From: Chitinophaga pinensis
Lineage (GTDB): Bacteria > Bacteroidota > Bacteroidia > 2-12-FULL-35-15
Reading direction: 5' to 3'
Assembly (NCBI GenBank): GCA_945879015.1
Contig: CAMCUO010000008.1
Coordinates: 1 to 64,000, forward strand
Length of the DNA: 64,000 bases
Below are positions 1 to 8,746 of the stretch, in pieces. Below the pieces are notes generated by a model, which worked only from the letters and a program-made list of their open reading frames with translations, was not told where the DNA came from and did not search any database. A program made the position numbers and the translations under genes. Numbering within the stretch: position 1 is the stretch's first letter; each line of letters opens with the position of its first letter.

Positions 1-1
1 A

Positions 2-340
2 AGAAATAAAACTTATGGAATCACCAGTGTTTTGCTTCAAGCATTCTATGATATAGAATATTTATTTACTGTTGACGCAAGTGTATTTAATCCGCCACCA
101 CGAGTTCAATCTGCTGTTATCCGTTTAACGCGAAATGCCGTTCAACAATTGGATTGCAATGAAAAATTATTCAAGCAAGTTGTAAAAGCAGGATTTAATC
201 AACGTAGAAAAACATTGCGAAATTCTATCAAAGCATTCAAATTAAAACCCGAATTTTTAGACCATAAATATCTAACACAAAGAGCCGAAGAATTATCGGT
301 TGCCGATTTTGTAAATCTTACAAATATGGTAGAAGTTTAA
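2..340 (+). CDS. rsmA: 16S rRNA dimethyladenosine transferase RsmA (KsgA), C-terminal part
   Basis: This is the 3' end of a gene that begins before the window; the reading frame is open from base 2 and gives 112 residues. RsmA dimethylates two adjacent adenines in the 3'-terminal hairpin of 16S rRNA late in 30S assembly. Visible features are the FNPPPRVQSAVIRL segment just after the catalytic domain and the C-terminal helical domain with FNQRRKTLRNS, both typical of the family. The SAM-binding part lies outside the window. The next gene on the same strand is mgtE, 74 bases on, with its own likely promoter. Confidence 0.93.
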   Translation, partial: RNKTYGITSVLLQAFYDIEYLFTVDASVFNPPPRVQSAVIRLTRNAVQQLDCNEKLFKQVVKAGFNQRRKTLRNSIKAFKLKPEFLDHKYLTQRAEELSVADFVNLTNMVEV

Positions 341-377
341 ATTTGCGTTAAACCTACGCTCCAATAAGGATAAATCT

Positions 378-385
378 TACCTTTG
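378..385 (+). promoter_or_regulatory. Putative -7 promoter element for mgtE
   Basis: TACCTTTG matches the Bacteroidota -7 consensus TAnnTTTG and lies 29 bases before the mgtE start codon. I see no convincing -33 TTTG at the usual distance, so the call rests on the -7 element alone. Confidence 0.35.
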
Positions 386-414
386 CCACCGAAAATCTCA
401 TAATACTTGAATAG

Positions 415-1806
415 GTGCAATTTGAATTAACAGACGAATTTTTACAAAAACTCCGTGAAGCCATCAGTGCTCGTAACGGAGCATTTGTCGTGGAGCAATT
501 CAAAGAGCTATATCCGCCTGATATTGCCGTTATCTTTAATGAACTACAAAAGGAAGAAGCAAAATATGTTTATTCACAACTAGATGAACAAATTGCGGCC
601 GATGTATTGGTTGAATTGGATGATGATGTTCGTGAAGATTTCTTAGCATCGCTTACATCAAAAGAAATTGCCGAGCATATCGACAATATGGATTCGGATG
701 ATGCGGCTGACGTTATTGCGGAATTACCTGATTCGGTTCAAGATGAGGTATTGTCTCATATGGAGGACAGTGAGCAAGCAAGCGACATTGTTGAACTGTT
801 AAATTATGATGAAAATACTGCTGGTGGTTTAATGGCTACTGAGTTGGTGCGTGTTCATGTAAATAGTAATTCCATTGAATGTGTGCGTGAAATTCGTGCT
901 CAAGCAGATGCAGTAGAAAATATTTACGCTATATATGTTGTAGATGATGATGAAAAATTAGTCGGTTTGTTGTCATTAAAAAAATTAGTTATTTCTCCTG
1001 CCAATTCTAAAATTGCTGACATCTATGATCCTAAAATCATTTCTGTAAAAACAAATACAGATGTTGAAGAAGTTGCCAACATTATGGACAAATATAATTT
1101 GGTTGTATTACCTGTTATAGATGCTTTGGGAAGATTAGTCGGACGAATTACTGTTGATGATGTTGTAGATGTAAGAAGAGAAGAAGAAACGGAAGATCTT
1201 CAGAAGATGGCGGGTATGGAAGCCTTGGATGAACCTTATATGAATGTTTCTATATGGGGAATTTTGAAAAAGCGTGCTGGTTGGTTGGTGATTTTATTTT
1301 TAGGAGAAACTTTAACTGCAACTGCAATGGGTTTTTTCGAAAATGAAATTGCAAAAGTGGTAATCCTCTCACTATTTGTTCCTTTAATTATTTCTAGCGG
1401 AGGAAATACAGGTTCACAAGCATCTACTTTAGTAATTCGTTCATTAGCATTGGGAGAAATCACCATTCGAAATTGGTGGGCAATCATTAAACGTGAAATA
1501 AAAGTTGGATTTATTCTCGGATTAATGCTTGGATTAATTGGTTTTTTAAGAGTCGCCGTTTGGTCTCAATTCACAAACATTTATGGTCCGCACTGGATGG
1601 AAATTGCTCTTACTGTAGGAACATCTCTTGTTGGAGTTGTTTTGTGGGGAAATATCATAGGTTCCTTATTCCCATTGATTTTAAAACGATTCGGTTTTGA
1701 TCCTGCTGTATCCTCTGCACCTTTTGTTGCTACATTAGTAGATATAACTGGTTTAATTATCTATTTTAGTGTTGCTTCACTCCTATTGGGGCACGTTTTG
1801 ATGTAA
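415..1806 (+). CDS. mgtE: Magnesium transporter MgtE
   Basis: A 463-residue Mg2+ channel/transporter of the inner membrane with the complete family layout. The N-terminal helical domain (about residues 35-135) contains the LLxYDENTAGGLM-type junction. A pair of CBS domains (about 140-260) senses cytosolic Mg2+. The C-terminal membrane domain (about 285-463) has around five helices and the pore signature SSGGNTGSQAS. The start is GTG, the first in-frame start after a stop and just upstream of the conserved N-terminal helices. It stands alone between rsmA and the gingipain-like gene. No Mg2+ riboswitch fits in the 74-base leader. Confidence 0.95.
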   Translation: MQFELTDEFLQKLREAISARNGAFVVEQFKELYPPDIAVIFNELQKEEAKYVYSQLDEQIAADVLVELDDDVREDFLASLTSKEIAEHIDNMDSDDAADVIAELPDSVQDEVLSHMEDSEQASDIVELLNYDENTAGGLMATELVRVHVNSNSIECVREIRAQADAVENIYAIYVVDDDEKLVGLLSLKKLVISPANSKIADIYDPKIISVKTNTDVEEVANIMDKYNLVVLPVIDALGRLVGRITVDDVVDVRREEETEDLQKMAGMEALDEPYMNVSIWGILKKRAGWLVILFLGETLTATAMGFFENEIAKVVILSLFVPLIISSGGNTGSQASTLVIRSLALGEITIRNWWAIIKREIKVGFILGLMLGLIGFLRVAVWSQFTNIYGPHWMEIALTVGTSLVGVVLWGNIIGSLFPLILKRFGFDPAVSSAPFVATLVDITGLIIYFSVASLLLGHVLM

Positions 1807-1901
1807 ATTACCTTCCCGAAACCCAAATAATTAGCCTTTTTTGTTTGCTTTTCCACTTTCTTTAGTATAATTTAGTTCCTCTCTAATTAATCTAAAGTCC
1901 A

Positions 1902-4157
1902 ATGAAAAAAATCATTACCCTCTTTTCTTTTATTATTGCAACAGCGCTAGCAATAGCAGGAACACCTACCAAAATTAAATTAGTAAACACGGCTAATGGT
2001 GTTACAACAATTCAATTCACACCTGGTAGTCCAATATTTAAAAATGTAACTACTTCAAGAGGTGTTTCACAAATTGTGACACTCGATAAAGGAACAACTC
2101 TTTTAGTTGAAGGTGCTCCCGATATGGAAAAACTTACTACATCGTTAATCATTCCTGATTTCGCGAAAATGGAAGTTAATGTAGTATCTAGTAATTATTA
2201 TGATTTGACTGGAATTGATATCGCTCCTTCAAAAGGAAATTTGAAAAGAAATATCGACCCTGCAAATATTGCTTATGCTTATGGTGCAATGTACGGACAA
2301 AGTAATTTTTATCCTTCAACTATCGCCAACCTAAACAAGCCTTATATATTAAGAGACAACAGAGCACAAACAATAAGTGTTTGTCCTTTTCAATACAATC
2401 CTATTACAAAAGTATTGCGCGTTTACACTGACATAGTTGTTTCTGTAAGTGTACAAAATTCTATGGGTGGCGAAAATGTATTCGAAAGAACTACTTCTGA
2501 AAAAATTGTGGATGCTGAATTTGAAGCTATTTACAAAAAACAATTTATTAATTACCAAGCACCTAGCAGAATGTATGTTCCTGTTTCAGAAAACGGCTCG
2601 ATGCTTATTATTTGTTTCGATTCATTTGCTCCAGATATGGCAGCATTTGTGACTTGGAAAAATAAAAAAGGAATCAAAACAGAATTAGTTCTTAAATCAG
2701 TTGCTGGAACTACAGCTGCTGCAATCAAAACTTATATTACAAATTACTTAGCTACAAATCCTACTTTAAAATATGTTTTATTAGTTGGTGATGCTGCACA
2801 AATTCCTTCACCAGTTACAGCTTATGGCGACTCTGACAATAGTTATGGTTACCAAAGCGGAACAGATTCCTATCCAGAATTATTTGTTGGTCGTTTTTCT
2901 GCAACAACAAATACACATGTACAAATTATGGTGAATCGTACTGTTAACTACGAACAAACACCACAAGCAGGTGCAACATGGTATAAAAAAGGAATTGCGA
3001 TTGCCTCGGATCAAGGTCCGGGTGATGATGCTGAGATGGATTACGAGCACCAACGTGGTTTACGCACACAATTAATGGCTTACACTTATAATAATTACAG
3101 CGAAAACTTTGATGGCTCACAAGGCGGAATTGATGTTGCTGGAAATCCATCAGCGGCTAGTATAGGTTCACAAGTTGATGCAGGTGTTGGTATTATAACT
3201 TATACTGGACATGGAAGTGATTTTGCTTTTTCAACTTCGGGATATTCTACAACAAACATTACTACTTTAAACAATACAACTGCTCATCCTTTTATTTGGT
3301 CTGTTGCATGTGTGAATGGAAATTTTGTTCCTAATACAACTTGTTTTGCTGAAGGATGGTTACGTGCAGGAACACCTGCTGCTCCAAAAGGTGCTTTGGC
3401 AACATTAATGGCAACAATCAATCAAAGTTGGAATCCTCCAATGGAAGGACAAGATGCAATGGTTGCAATTTTAGCCGAAAGTTCTGCTGGAAATATCAAA
3501 CGTACTTTTGGCGGCTTGTCAATGAATGGCTGTATGCAAATGAATGATGCTTATGGTACAGCTGGAGATGAAATGACGGATACTTGGAATTTATTTGGAG
3601 ATCCTTCTGTAATGGTATATACAGAAGCACCTCAACCAATGGTTACTTCTCACGTTCCTGCAACAGCAGTAGGAACAACTTCTATTGTTGTAAGTAACAA
3701 CACTGTTAATGCACTTATTTGTTTATCTAAAGGTGGAGTTATTTTAGGAACAGGAATTTCAAATGGAACATCTGCAACTATAACTATTCCTTCTGCTACA
3801 CCAGGAACAATAGATGTTGTGGCAACTGCATTTAATAAAATGCCTTACGCGGGAACTATTAACGTTGCTGGTGGTGTTGGGATTGCAGAAAATAATGCTG
3901 CTGATGCATTTGTTACTTTTCCAAATCCAGCTAACAATAGTTTAACTATGAATTATACATTTAACTCGTCTGAAAAAGTAAAATTAGCCTTGTATAATTC
4001 GCTTGGACAACAAATAATGATAGTAGCTGACATGATTACTCCTGCAGGCTTTTTTACTACAACTGTTGACATCAGCAATTTGGCTTCAGGAGTTTATTCT
4101 TGTAAATTAGAAACTGAAACTACAGTTATTACTAAGCAAGTCGTGATTCAAAAATAA
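1902..4157 (+). CDS. Gingipain-like cysteine protease (peptidase C25) with T9SS sorting domain
   Basis: A 751-residue secreted protease. Residues 1-19 are a typical signal peptide. A gingipain propeptide-like region follows, then a C25 peptidase domain with the catalytic pair visible as His437 in YTGHGSD and Cys470 in WSVACVNG. A small Ig-like domain comes next, and the last ~80 residues form a type-A T9SS sorting domain (FPNPANNSLTM ... GVYSCKLET ... KQVVIQK). Such proteins cross the outer membrane through the T9SS and are anchored or released at the cell surface. In Porphyromonas the family degrades host protein; here a general extracellular protease or a processing enzyme of the secretion route is equally possible. 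A hairpin terminator follows directly. Confidence 0.9.
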   Translation: MKKIITLFSFIIATALAIAGTPTKIKLVNTANGVTTIQFTPGSPIFKNVTTSRGVSQIVTLDKGTTLLVEGAPDMEKLTTSLIIPDFAKMEVNVVSSNYYDLTGIDIAPSKGNLKRNIDPANIAYAYGAMYGQSNFYPSTIANLNKPYILRDNRAQTISVCPFQYNPITKVLRVYTDIVVSVSVQNSMGGENVFERTTSEKIVDAEFEAIYKKQFINYQAPSRMYVPVSENGSMLIICFDSFAPDMAAFVTWKNKKGIKTELVLKSVAGTTAAAIKTYITNYLATNPTLKYVLLVGDAAQIPSPVTAYGDSDNSYGYQSGTDSYPELFVGRFSATTNTHVQIMVNRTVNYEQTPQAGATWYKKGIAIASDQGPGDDAEMDYEHQRGLRTQLMAYTYNNYSENFDGSQGGIDVAGNPSAASIGSQVDAGVGIITYTGHGSDFAFSTSGYSTTNITTLNNTTAHPFIWSVACVNGNFVPNTTCFAEGWLRAGTPAAPKGALATLMATINQSWNPPMEGQDAMVAILAESSAGNIKRTFGGLSMNGCMQMNDAYGTAGDEMTDTWNLFGDPSVMVYTEAPQPMVTSHVPATAVGTTSIVVSNNTVNALICLSKGGVILGTGISNGTSATITIPSATPGTIDVVATAFNKMPYAGTINVAGGVGIAENNAADAFVTFPNPANNSLTMNYTFNSSEKVKLALYNSLGQQIMIVADMITPAGFFTTTVDISNLASGVYSCKLETETTVITKQVVIQK

Positions 4158-4178
4158 CATTCAAATTTATCTTTTACG

Positions 4179-4202
4179 AAACAGGGGCTTAGGTCCCTGT
4201 TT
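4179..4202 (+). terminator. Rho-independent terminator after the gingipain-like gene
   Basis: AAACAGGG pairs perfectly with CCCTGTTT across an 8-base loop, followed by a T-rich stretch. It lies 21 bases after the stop codon. Confidence 0.75.
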
Positions 4203-4206
4203 TATT

Positions 4207-4214
4207 TACATTTG
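4207..4214 (+). promoter_or_regulatory. Putative -7 promoter element for the 2-hydroxyacid dehydrogenase
   Basis: TACATTTG fits TAnnTTTG, 23 bases before the next start codon and just after the terminator. No clear -33 box is seen. Confidence 0.35.
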
Positions 4215-4237
4215 ACCTTATAGAAACATCCATTGAA

Positions 4238-5170
4238 ATGAAAATACTTTTCATCGACTCCAATCATTCTTTGTTACACGAAATGCTTTTAAAGGCAGGA
4301 CATACGTGTGACTTAAATTATTCTTGGACCAAAGAAGAAATTGAAAACAATATTCATTTGTACGAAGGTGTTGTAATTCGGAGCAAAATAAAAATCACTA
4401 AAGAAATTATCGACAAAGCAGCAAAGCTAAAATTCATTGCTCGAGCCGGAGCGGGAATGGAAAACATAGATGTGGCTTATGCTGAAAGTAAAGGAATAAA
4501 ATGTTTGCATGCACCCGAAGGAAATAAAGATGCGGTTGCCGAACAAGCATTAGGAATGTTATTGTGTTTGTTTAATAATTTATTCAGAGCAAACAAAGAA
4601 GTGCGTGAAGGGAAATGGATTCGTGAAGCAAATCGTGGTGTTGAATTGATGGGAAAGACAGTTGGAATTATTGGGTATGGAAATATGGGGAGCGCTTTCG
4701 CAGAGCGATTAAAAGGATTTGGTGTGAATGTATTGGCATACGATAAGTATAAGAAAAACTTTGGAAATGATTTTATCAAAGAAACTACACTTGAAGAAAT
4801 TTTTAAAAATGCAGATGTATTAAGTTTGCATATTCCACTTACTGATGAAACAAATTATCTAATCAATGATGCTTTCATCAATAAATTTTCGAAGAACATT
4901 TATGTCATCAATACTGCAAGAGGAAAATGTTTGAACACTTCCGATTTGGTTAAAAATTTAAAATCGGGAAAAGTATTGGGAGTTTGTTTAGATGTATTGG
5001 AATACGAAATGGTTTCATTTGAAGCATTGGACACGAAACAACTTCCTGAAGCTTTTCAATATTTGATTCAATCAGATACAGTGGTCTTATCTCCTCACAT
5101 TGCTGGCTGGACATATGAAAGCAATGAGAAAATTGCAAAGGTATTAGCTGAGAAGATTTTGTCCTTATAA
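4238..5170 (+). CDS. D-2-hydroxyacid dehydrogenase (3-phosphoglycerate dehydrogenase-like)
   Basis: A 310-residue NAD-dependent dehydrogenase of the D-isomer family. The Rossmann motif GIIGYGNMGSAF is near residue 145, the catalytic arginine lies in NTARGK, and the catalytic histidine in LSPHIAGWT near the C-terminus. There is no ACT domain, so it is the short form often annotated as phosphoglycerate dehydrogenase in Bacteroidota. The substrate could be 3-phosphoglycerate (serine synthesis) or another 2-hydroxyacid. Its 3' end overlaps the convergent aspartate kinase gene by 6 bases. Confidence 0.85.
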   Translation: MKILFIDSNHSLLHEMLLKAGHTCDLNYSWTKEEIENNIHLYEGVVIRSKIKITKEIIDKAAKLKFIARAGAGMENIDVAYAESKGIKCLHAPEGNKDAVAEQALGMLLCLFNNLFRANKEVREGKWIREANRGVELMGKTVGIIGYGNMGSAFAERLKGFGVNVLAYDKYKKNFGNDFIKETTLEEIFKNADVLSLHIPLTDETNYLINDAFINKFSKNIYVINTARGKCLNTSDLVKNLKSGKVLGVCLDVLEYEMVSFEALDTKQLPEAFQYLIQSDTVVLSPHIAGWTYESNEKIAKVLAEKILSL

Positions 5171-6478
5171 AGGCTTCACGACCAACTGCACGGTATACCT
5201 ACTCTTCACTTCCAACAATATTTTTTTGTCAATGGCTACTCTATCAATAGTCGCTTGGTCGTAATAACGAATAGTGATTAACTCTAAATTATCATTGTAC
5301 AATACACGATATTGTTTTTGAAGTGTCTTAATTAAATCAGGAAGTTTACGTTCATCTGCATCTACACTCACGGAAAAACTGATGGCAGAATTTTGCATCA
5401 CATTTACTTTCACTTGTCTTTCGGAAAATAAATTAAAAATATCACTGAAATTTTCTTCTGCAATAAATGAAAAATCTTTTGGAGAAATAGAAATCAATAC
5501 CTGATTCACTTTAAAAATAAAACACGGAATCGGTAATGGTGATTGTATTTCATTAATGATTGTTCCTTTTTCTGAAGGATTCAAAAAAGACTTTACTAAA
5601 AGAGGAATTTTTTTATTCTGTAAGGGTTTGATTGTTTTCGGATGAATGACTGTAGCTCCGTAATAAGCCAGCTCAATTGCATCTTGATAAGAAATTTGAT
5701 CTAACTTTTTAGTTTCATCAAACCACTTCGGGTCAGCATTCAATACCCCCGGAACATCTTTCCAAATTGTTACACTTTCTGCATTGGTTGTATAAGCCAA
5801 TATGGCTGCTGTATAATCCGAACCTTCTCTTCCCAATGTTGTGGTGAAATTTTCAGATGTGCCACCAATAAATCCTTGTGTAACGATGATTGCTCCGTCA
5901 TCCCGCTTATCCCCTTCTAAGGGGGACTTGATAGCGGTCATTAAATGTTCATTCACTAATGTTTGTGTCAACTCCCAATCTACTTTTCCTTCACGATAAG
6001 TATTATCTGTCTGAATAAAATCACGAACATCTTTCCACTTACTGTTCAATCCCGCTTCTTTTAAATAAGCATGTACAATTTTTGTAGAAACAATTTCACC
6101 CAAGCTTACAATCTTATCATACTCATAATTGTAATTTTCAGTTGGAGTATCATCCACAGCCCAATCTAACTCCACAAAGGTGTTACTGATTTCATTATAA
6201 ATTGGATGATCTTTAGAAGGAAACAGCTCTTCAATAATATCAAAATGATACTTTTTTATTTCTGCCAACACTTTTGAAGCATCTTCCTTTTTATCTCCAG
6301 CATTTTTTGCTGGATAAAAAATAGCATCAGTCAATCGTTCCAAAGCATTAGTCATTTTACCCATTGCAGAAACCACCACCAAAATATTTTCTTTTGGAAA
6401 AAATTTGAGAATGTCTGCTACGTTTTTTACAGCCTTAGCATCCTTCACCGATGCCCCACCGAATTTGAATACCTTCAT
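5165..6478 (-). CDS. Aspartate kinase
   Basis: Phosphorylates aspartate, the first step toward lysine, threonine and methionine. I start it at the internal ATG that gives MKVFKFGGASV, because this places the KFGG substrate motif at the usual residue 4-7; an ATG 24 bases upstream is less likely. The kinase domain (about 1-290) contains GREGSDYTAA and the C-terminal part carries ACT-like regulatory repeats. The protein is monofunctional, with no homoserine dehydrogenase. Near residue 185-196 it has an extra segment (SPLEGDKRDD) encoded by a short palindromic repeat, reported separately. Called aspartate kinase without a gene number because Bacteroidota carry several paralogues. Confidence 0.9.
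   Translation of the reverse strand: MKVFKFGGASVKDAKAVKNVADILKFFPKENILVVVSAMGKMTNALERLTDAIFYPAKNAGDKKEDASKVLAEIKKYHFDIIEELFPSKDHPIYNEISNTFVELDWAVDDTPTENYNYEYDKIVSLGEIVSTKIVHAYLKEAGLNSKWKDVRDFIQTDNTYREGKVDWELTQTLVNEHLMTAIKSPLEGDKRDDGAIIVTQGFIGGTSENFTTTLGREGSDYTAAILAYTTNAESVTIWKDVPGVLNADPKWFDETKKLDQISYQDAIELAYYGATVIHPKTIKPLQNKKIPLLVKSFLNPSEKGTIINEIQSPLPIPCFIFKVNQVLISISPKDFSFIAEENFSDIFNLFSERQVKVNVMQNSAISFSVSVDADERKLPDLIKTLQKQYRVLYNDNLELITIRYYDQATIDRVAIDKKILLEVKSRYTVQLVVKPL
5910..5926. repeat. Short palindromic repeat inside the aspartate kinase gene
   Basis: A near-perfect palindrome (TCCCCTT-CT-AAGGGGGA) lies in frame in the coding region. The same kind of CCCCT/AGGGG palindrome occurs between genes at 55746-55761. 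Confidence 0.6.
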
Positions 6479-6480
6479 AA

Positions 6481-6534
6481 AATCAATTTTGCAATTATAC
6501 AATAGGCAATAGGCAATTATATTCTACTGCAATT
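6481..6534. repeat. TTGCCTA-type repeat, left flank of the four-helix-bundle gene
   Basis: The plus strand reads CAATAGGCAATAGGCAA, which is TTGCCTATTGCCTATTG on the minus strand. Related TTGCCTA units flank the other side of the gene at 6970-7035. Confidence 0.5.
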
Positions 6535-6918
6535 TTATTTCTCGTCCTTTCGAGTATATTTTTCAGGAAATGTCATCATGTGATTTAATAATTTCCCAAC
6601 TTCTTCTGACCTACTAAGCAATTCGGTAAATTTTTCCTTTTCAATATATTCACAAGCTAAGGCATAATCAAGCCACACTTGAGTTTCGCTATTCTCCATA
6701 TCTGCATCAGAAGTTTTACTTACAAAGTGTGCAGGATATTTTCTTTTTCTATAGCCTTCTCCAATATTTGAGCAAACTGATCGAGAACTTCTCCTTACCT
6801 GAGAAGAAAGAACAAATTTTTCATCTGGTGGAAATTTTTTTGTCAAATGAAACAACTCCATTGAAAGAGAAAAAGCTTTTTTATAAACTGTCAACTCCCT
6901 AAAACTACTATTGGCCAT
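6535..6918 (-). CDS. Four-helix-bundle protein (TIGR02436/S23 family)
   Basis: A 127-residue protein of the four-helix-bundle family first known from intervening sequences of 23S rRNA genes and related to Avd of diversity-generating retroelements. Family hallmarks are FRELTVYKKAFSLS at the N-terminus, FPPDEKFVLSSQVRRSSRS, and SNIGEGY. The biochemical role of free-standing members is unknown; they form pentameric barrels in known structures. It is a single gene between aspartate kinase and an acetyltransferase, bordered on both sides by TTGCCTA repeats, which suggests it arrived as a small cassette. Confidence 0.85.
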   Translation of the reverse strand: MANSSFRELTVYKKAFSLSMELFHLTKKFPPDEKFVLSSQVRRSSRSVCSNIGEGYRKRKYPAHFVSKTSDADMENSETQVWLDYALACEYIEKEKFTELLSRSEEVGKLLNHMMTFPEKYTRKDEK

Positions 6919-6969
6919 AAATTAATTTTATCCCTTTTTTATTTTATTCTTTAATTTTTTTTAATCTTT

Positions 6970-7035
6970 AATTGCATACTGCCTACTCTTTTCCAATTGC
7001 CTACTTTCTTAAATTGCTTACTGCCTGCTGAAAAA
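6970..7035. repeat. TTGCCTA-type degenerate repeat cluster, right flank of the four-helix-bundle gene
   Basis: About five degenerate units (TGCCTAC, TTGCCTAC, TTGCTTAC, TGCCTGC, TTGCCTAC) lie between the four-helix-bundle gene and the acetyltransferase. The same unit in reverse complement (GTAGACAGTAGAC-like) occurs near 13397-13417. Confidence 0.5.
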
Positions 7036-7039
7036 TTGC

Positions 7040-7510
7040 CTACTTGTTAAAATAGGATTGAATATCATTCTCAGTAAGCTTACAATTCACCCATTCGCCA
7101 TCAAAATGCGAATTTACTTTTTCATAAAACTTAATCGCTGGTTCATTCCACTCCAATACTTGCCATTCCATTCGACGTGCTTTCATCTCTTTCGCCACTT
7201 TCACCACTTCATCAAATAATTTTTTTCCAATTCCATATTTACGATGACTCTCAGTAACAATGATATCTTCCAAAAACACACATTTTCCTTTCCAGGTCGA
7301 ATATTTGATATAATACAAAGATATTCCAACAATCTTACCTTCCGCTTCCGCCACAAAAAATTTAAAGATGGGATTATCGCCAAATCCATCACGCTCCATT
7401 TCTGCAATGGTAACAGCTACTTCATGAGGTGCTTTCTCATAAGTTGCCAATTCCTGTATCAATTCCAATACTTTCGGTAGGTCGGATTTTATACCCGTTC
7501 TAATGGTCAT
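7040..7510 (-). CDS. GNAT family N-acetyltransferase (diamine acetyltransferase-like)
   Basis: A 156-residue acetyltransferase. I chose the ATG giving MTIRTGIKSDLP, since the fold's first strand begins there; upstream in-frame ATGs add 14 unlikely residues. The acetyl-CoA binding loop RKYGIGKKL is visible near residue 90, preceded by VFLEDIIV. The NEPAIKFYEK motif and overall length are as in spermidine/spermine acetyltransferase-like (SSAT) proteins, which acetylate polyamines or thialysine. The substrate cannot be fixed from sequence. It is transcribed away from fbp. Confidence 0.8.
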   Translation of the reverse strand: MTIRTGIKSDLPKVLELIQELATYEKAPHEVAVTIAEMERDGFGDNPIFKFFVAEAEGKIVGISLYYIKYSTWKGKCVFLEDIIVTESHRKYGIGKKLFDEVVKVAKEMKARRMEWQVLEWNEPAIKFYEKVNSHFDGEWVNCKLTENDIQSYFNK

Positions 7511-7596
7511 ATTCATAGCCACAAAGTTATTTAATTCTTTGGTTTTTATCATCCAAAATTATTGCGATATTTGTGTAAATTCAAAATAAACAAACA

Positions 7597-8616
7597 ATGA
7601 GCAGAGTTAAAACGTTAGGACAATTTATTATTGAAAAACAAGCTGATTTTCCCTACGCAAAGGGTGAATTATCAAGGCTTTTAAGAGATATTGCTATTGC
7701 ATCAAAAATCGTAAATCGTGAGGTGACTAAGGCTGGATTGGCAGATATATTGGGAGATGCTGGGGAAATAAATATTCAGGGTGAAAATGTAAAGAAATTG
7801 GATGTTTTTGCCAATGAGCAATTTATTGCTGCATTAAGTGTAGGTGGAGAATGTTGTGCTATTGCCTCAGAAGAAAACGAAGACATCATTATTATAGATA
7901 ACGAAGTTTCTAAAAATGCAAAATATGTTGTGGCAATGGATCCTTTGGATGGTTCTTCCAATATTGATGTGAACGTTTCTATCGGAACCATTTTCTCTAT
8001 TTACAGAAGAACTTCATTAACTGGACCAGGCACATTAGAAGATTTTATGCAACGCGGAACCGAACAAATTGCTGCCGGGTATGTTATTTATGGCTCTTCT
8101 TGTATGATGGTTTATACAACTGGAAAAGGTGTAAACGGATTTACCTTAGATCCTTCTATCGGAGAATTTTGTTTGTCGCATCCAAACATGCAAACTCCTA
8201 AACAAGCTAAAACTTATTCTATCAACGAAGGAAATTATGTTCACTTTCCTGAAGGAGTAAAAAAATATCTTAAATATTGTCAAGAAGAAGACGATGCAAC
8301 AAATCGCCCATACTCTTCTCGTTATATTGGTTCAGGTGTTGCAGATATTCATAGAAATTTAATTACTGGTGGTGTTTATATTTATCCAACAACATCAAAA
8401 TCTCCGAAAGGAAAACTACGTTTATTATATGAATGTAATCCACTAGCATTTATCTTAGAACAAGCTGGCGGAAAAGCAACAGATGGTTTTAAGCGTATAA
8501 TGGAATTGGATTTAAAAGAATTACATCAACGTACGCCTTTATTTTTAGGTTCTGCTGATATGGTTGATTTAGCTTGCGACTATATGAAAAAATATTCGCT
8601 TACTGAAAAGGTTTAG
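7597..8616 (+). CDS. fbp: Fructose-1,6-bisphosphatase class I
   Basis: Hydrolyses fructose-1,6-bisphosphate to fructose-6-phosphate in gluconeogenesis. The 339-residue length and motifs match the class I enzyme: the metal-binding core [13 protein letters not shown] near residue 115, [15 protein letters not shown], and the C-terminal [21 protein letters not shown]. It is a single gene; mfd follows after a repeat-containing gap. Confidence 0.95.
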   Translation: MSRVKTLGQFIIEKQADFPYAKGELSRLLRDIAIASKIVNREVTKAGLADILGDAGEINIQGENVKKLDVFANEQFIAALSVGGECCAIASEENEDIIIIDNEVSKNAKYVVAMDPLDGSSNIDVNVSIGTIFSIYRRTSLTGPGTLEDFMQRGTEQIAAGYVIYGSSCMMVYTTGKGVNGFTLDPSIGEFCLSHPNMQTPKQAKTYSINEGNYVHFPEGVKKYLKYCQEEDDATNRPYSSRYIGSGVADIHRNLITGGVYIYPTTSKSPKGKLRLLYECNPLAFILEQAGGKATDGFKRIMELDLKELHQRTPLFLGSADMVDLACDYMKKYSLTEKV

Positions 8617-8629
8617 TAAATACGAATAA

Positions 8630-8735
8630 GAGTTCTCGATAGTGTCTGCTTCAACGCAGAATGCTCGAACTGACTACACAAATGTCATCTCGACACAATT
8701 TTTGTCATTTCGCGCGCAGTCGAGAAAAAACTATA
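8630..8735. repeat. Imperfect inverted-repeat element at the 5' edge of mfd
   Basis: Contains TTCTCGATAGTG, GTCATCTCGACAC and GTCATTTCGCGCGCAGTCGAGAA, related segments in alternating orientation around a short centre. It is open in the mfd frame and would encode about 35 N-terminal residues that have no place in the Mfd fold. Confidence 0.55.
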
Positions 8736-8746
8736 TAATACGGTCG

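Noticed and set aside
341..414. Possible Mg2+ riboswitch before mgtE
   Set aside because: Only 74 bases; too short and no paired structure seen.
6970..7035. CRISPR-like array of TTGCCTA repeats
   Set aside because: Units are short, degenerate and unevenly spaced; no cas genes.
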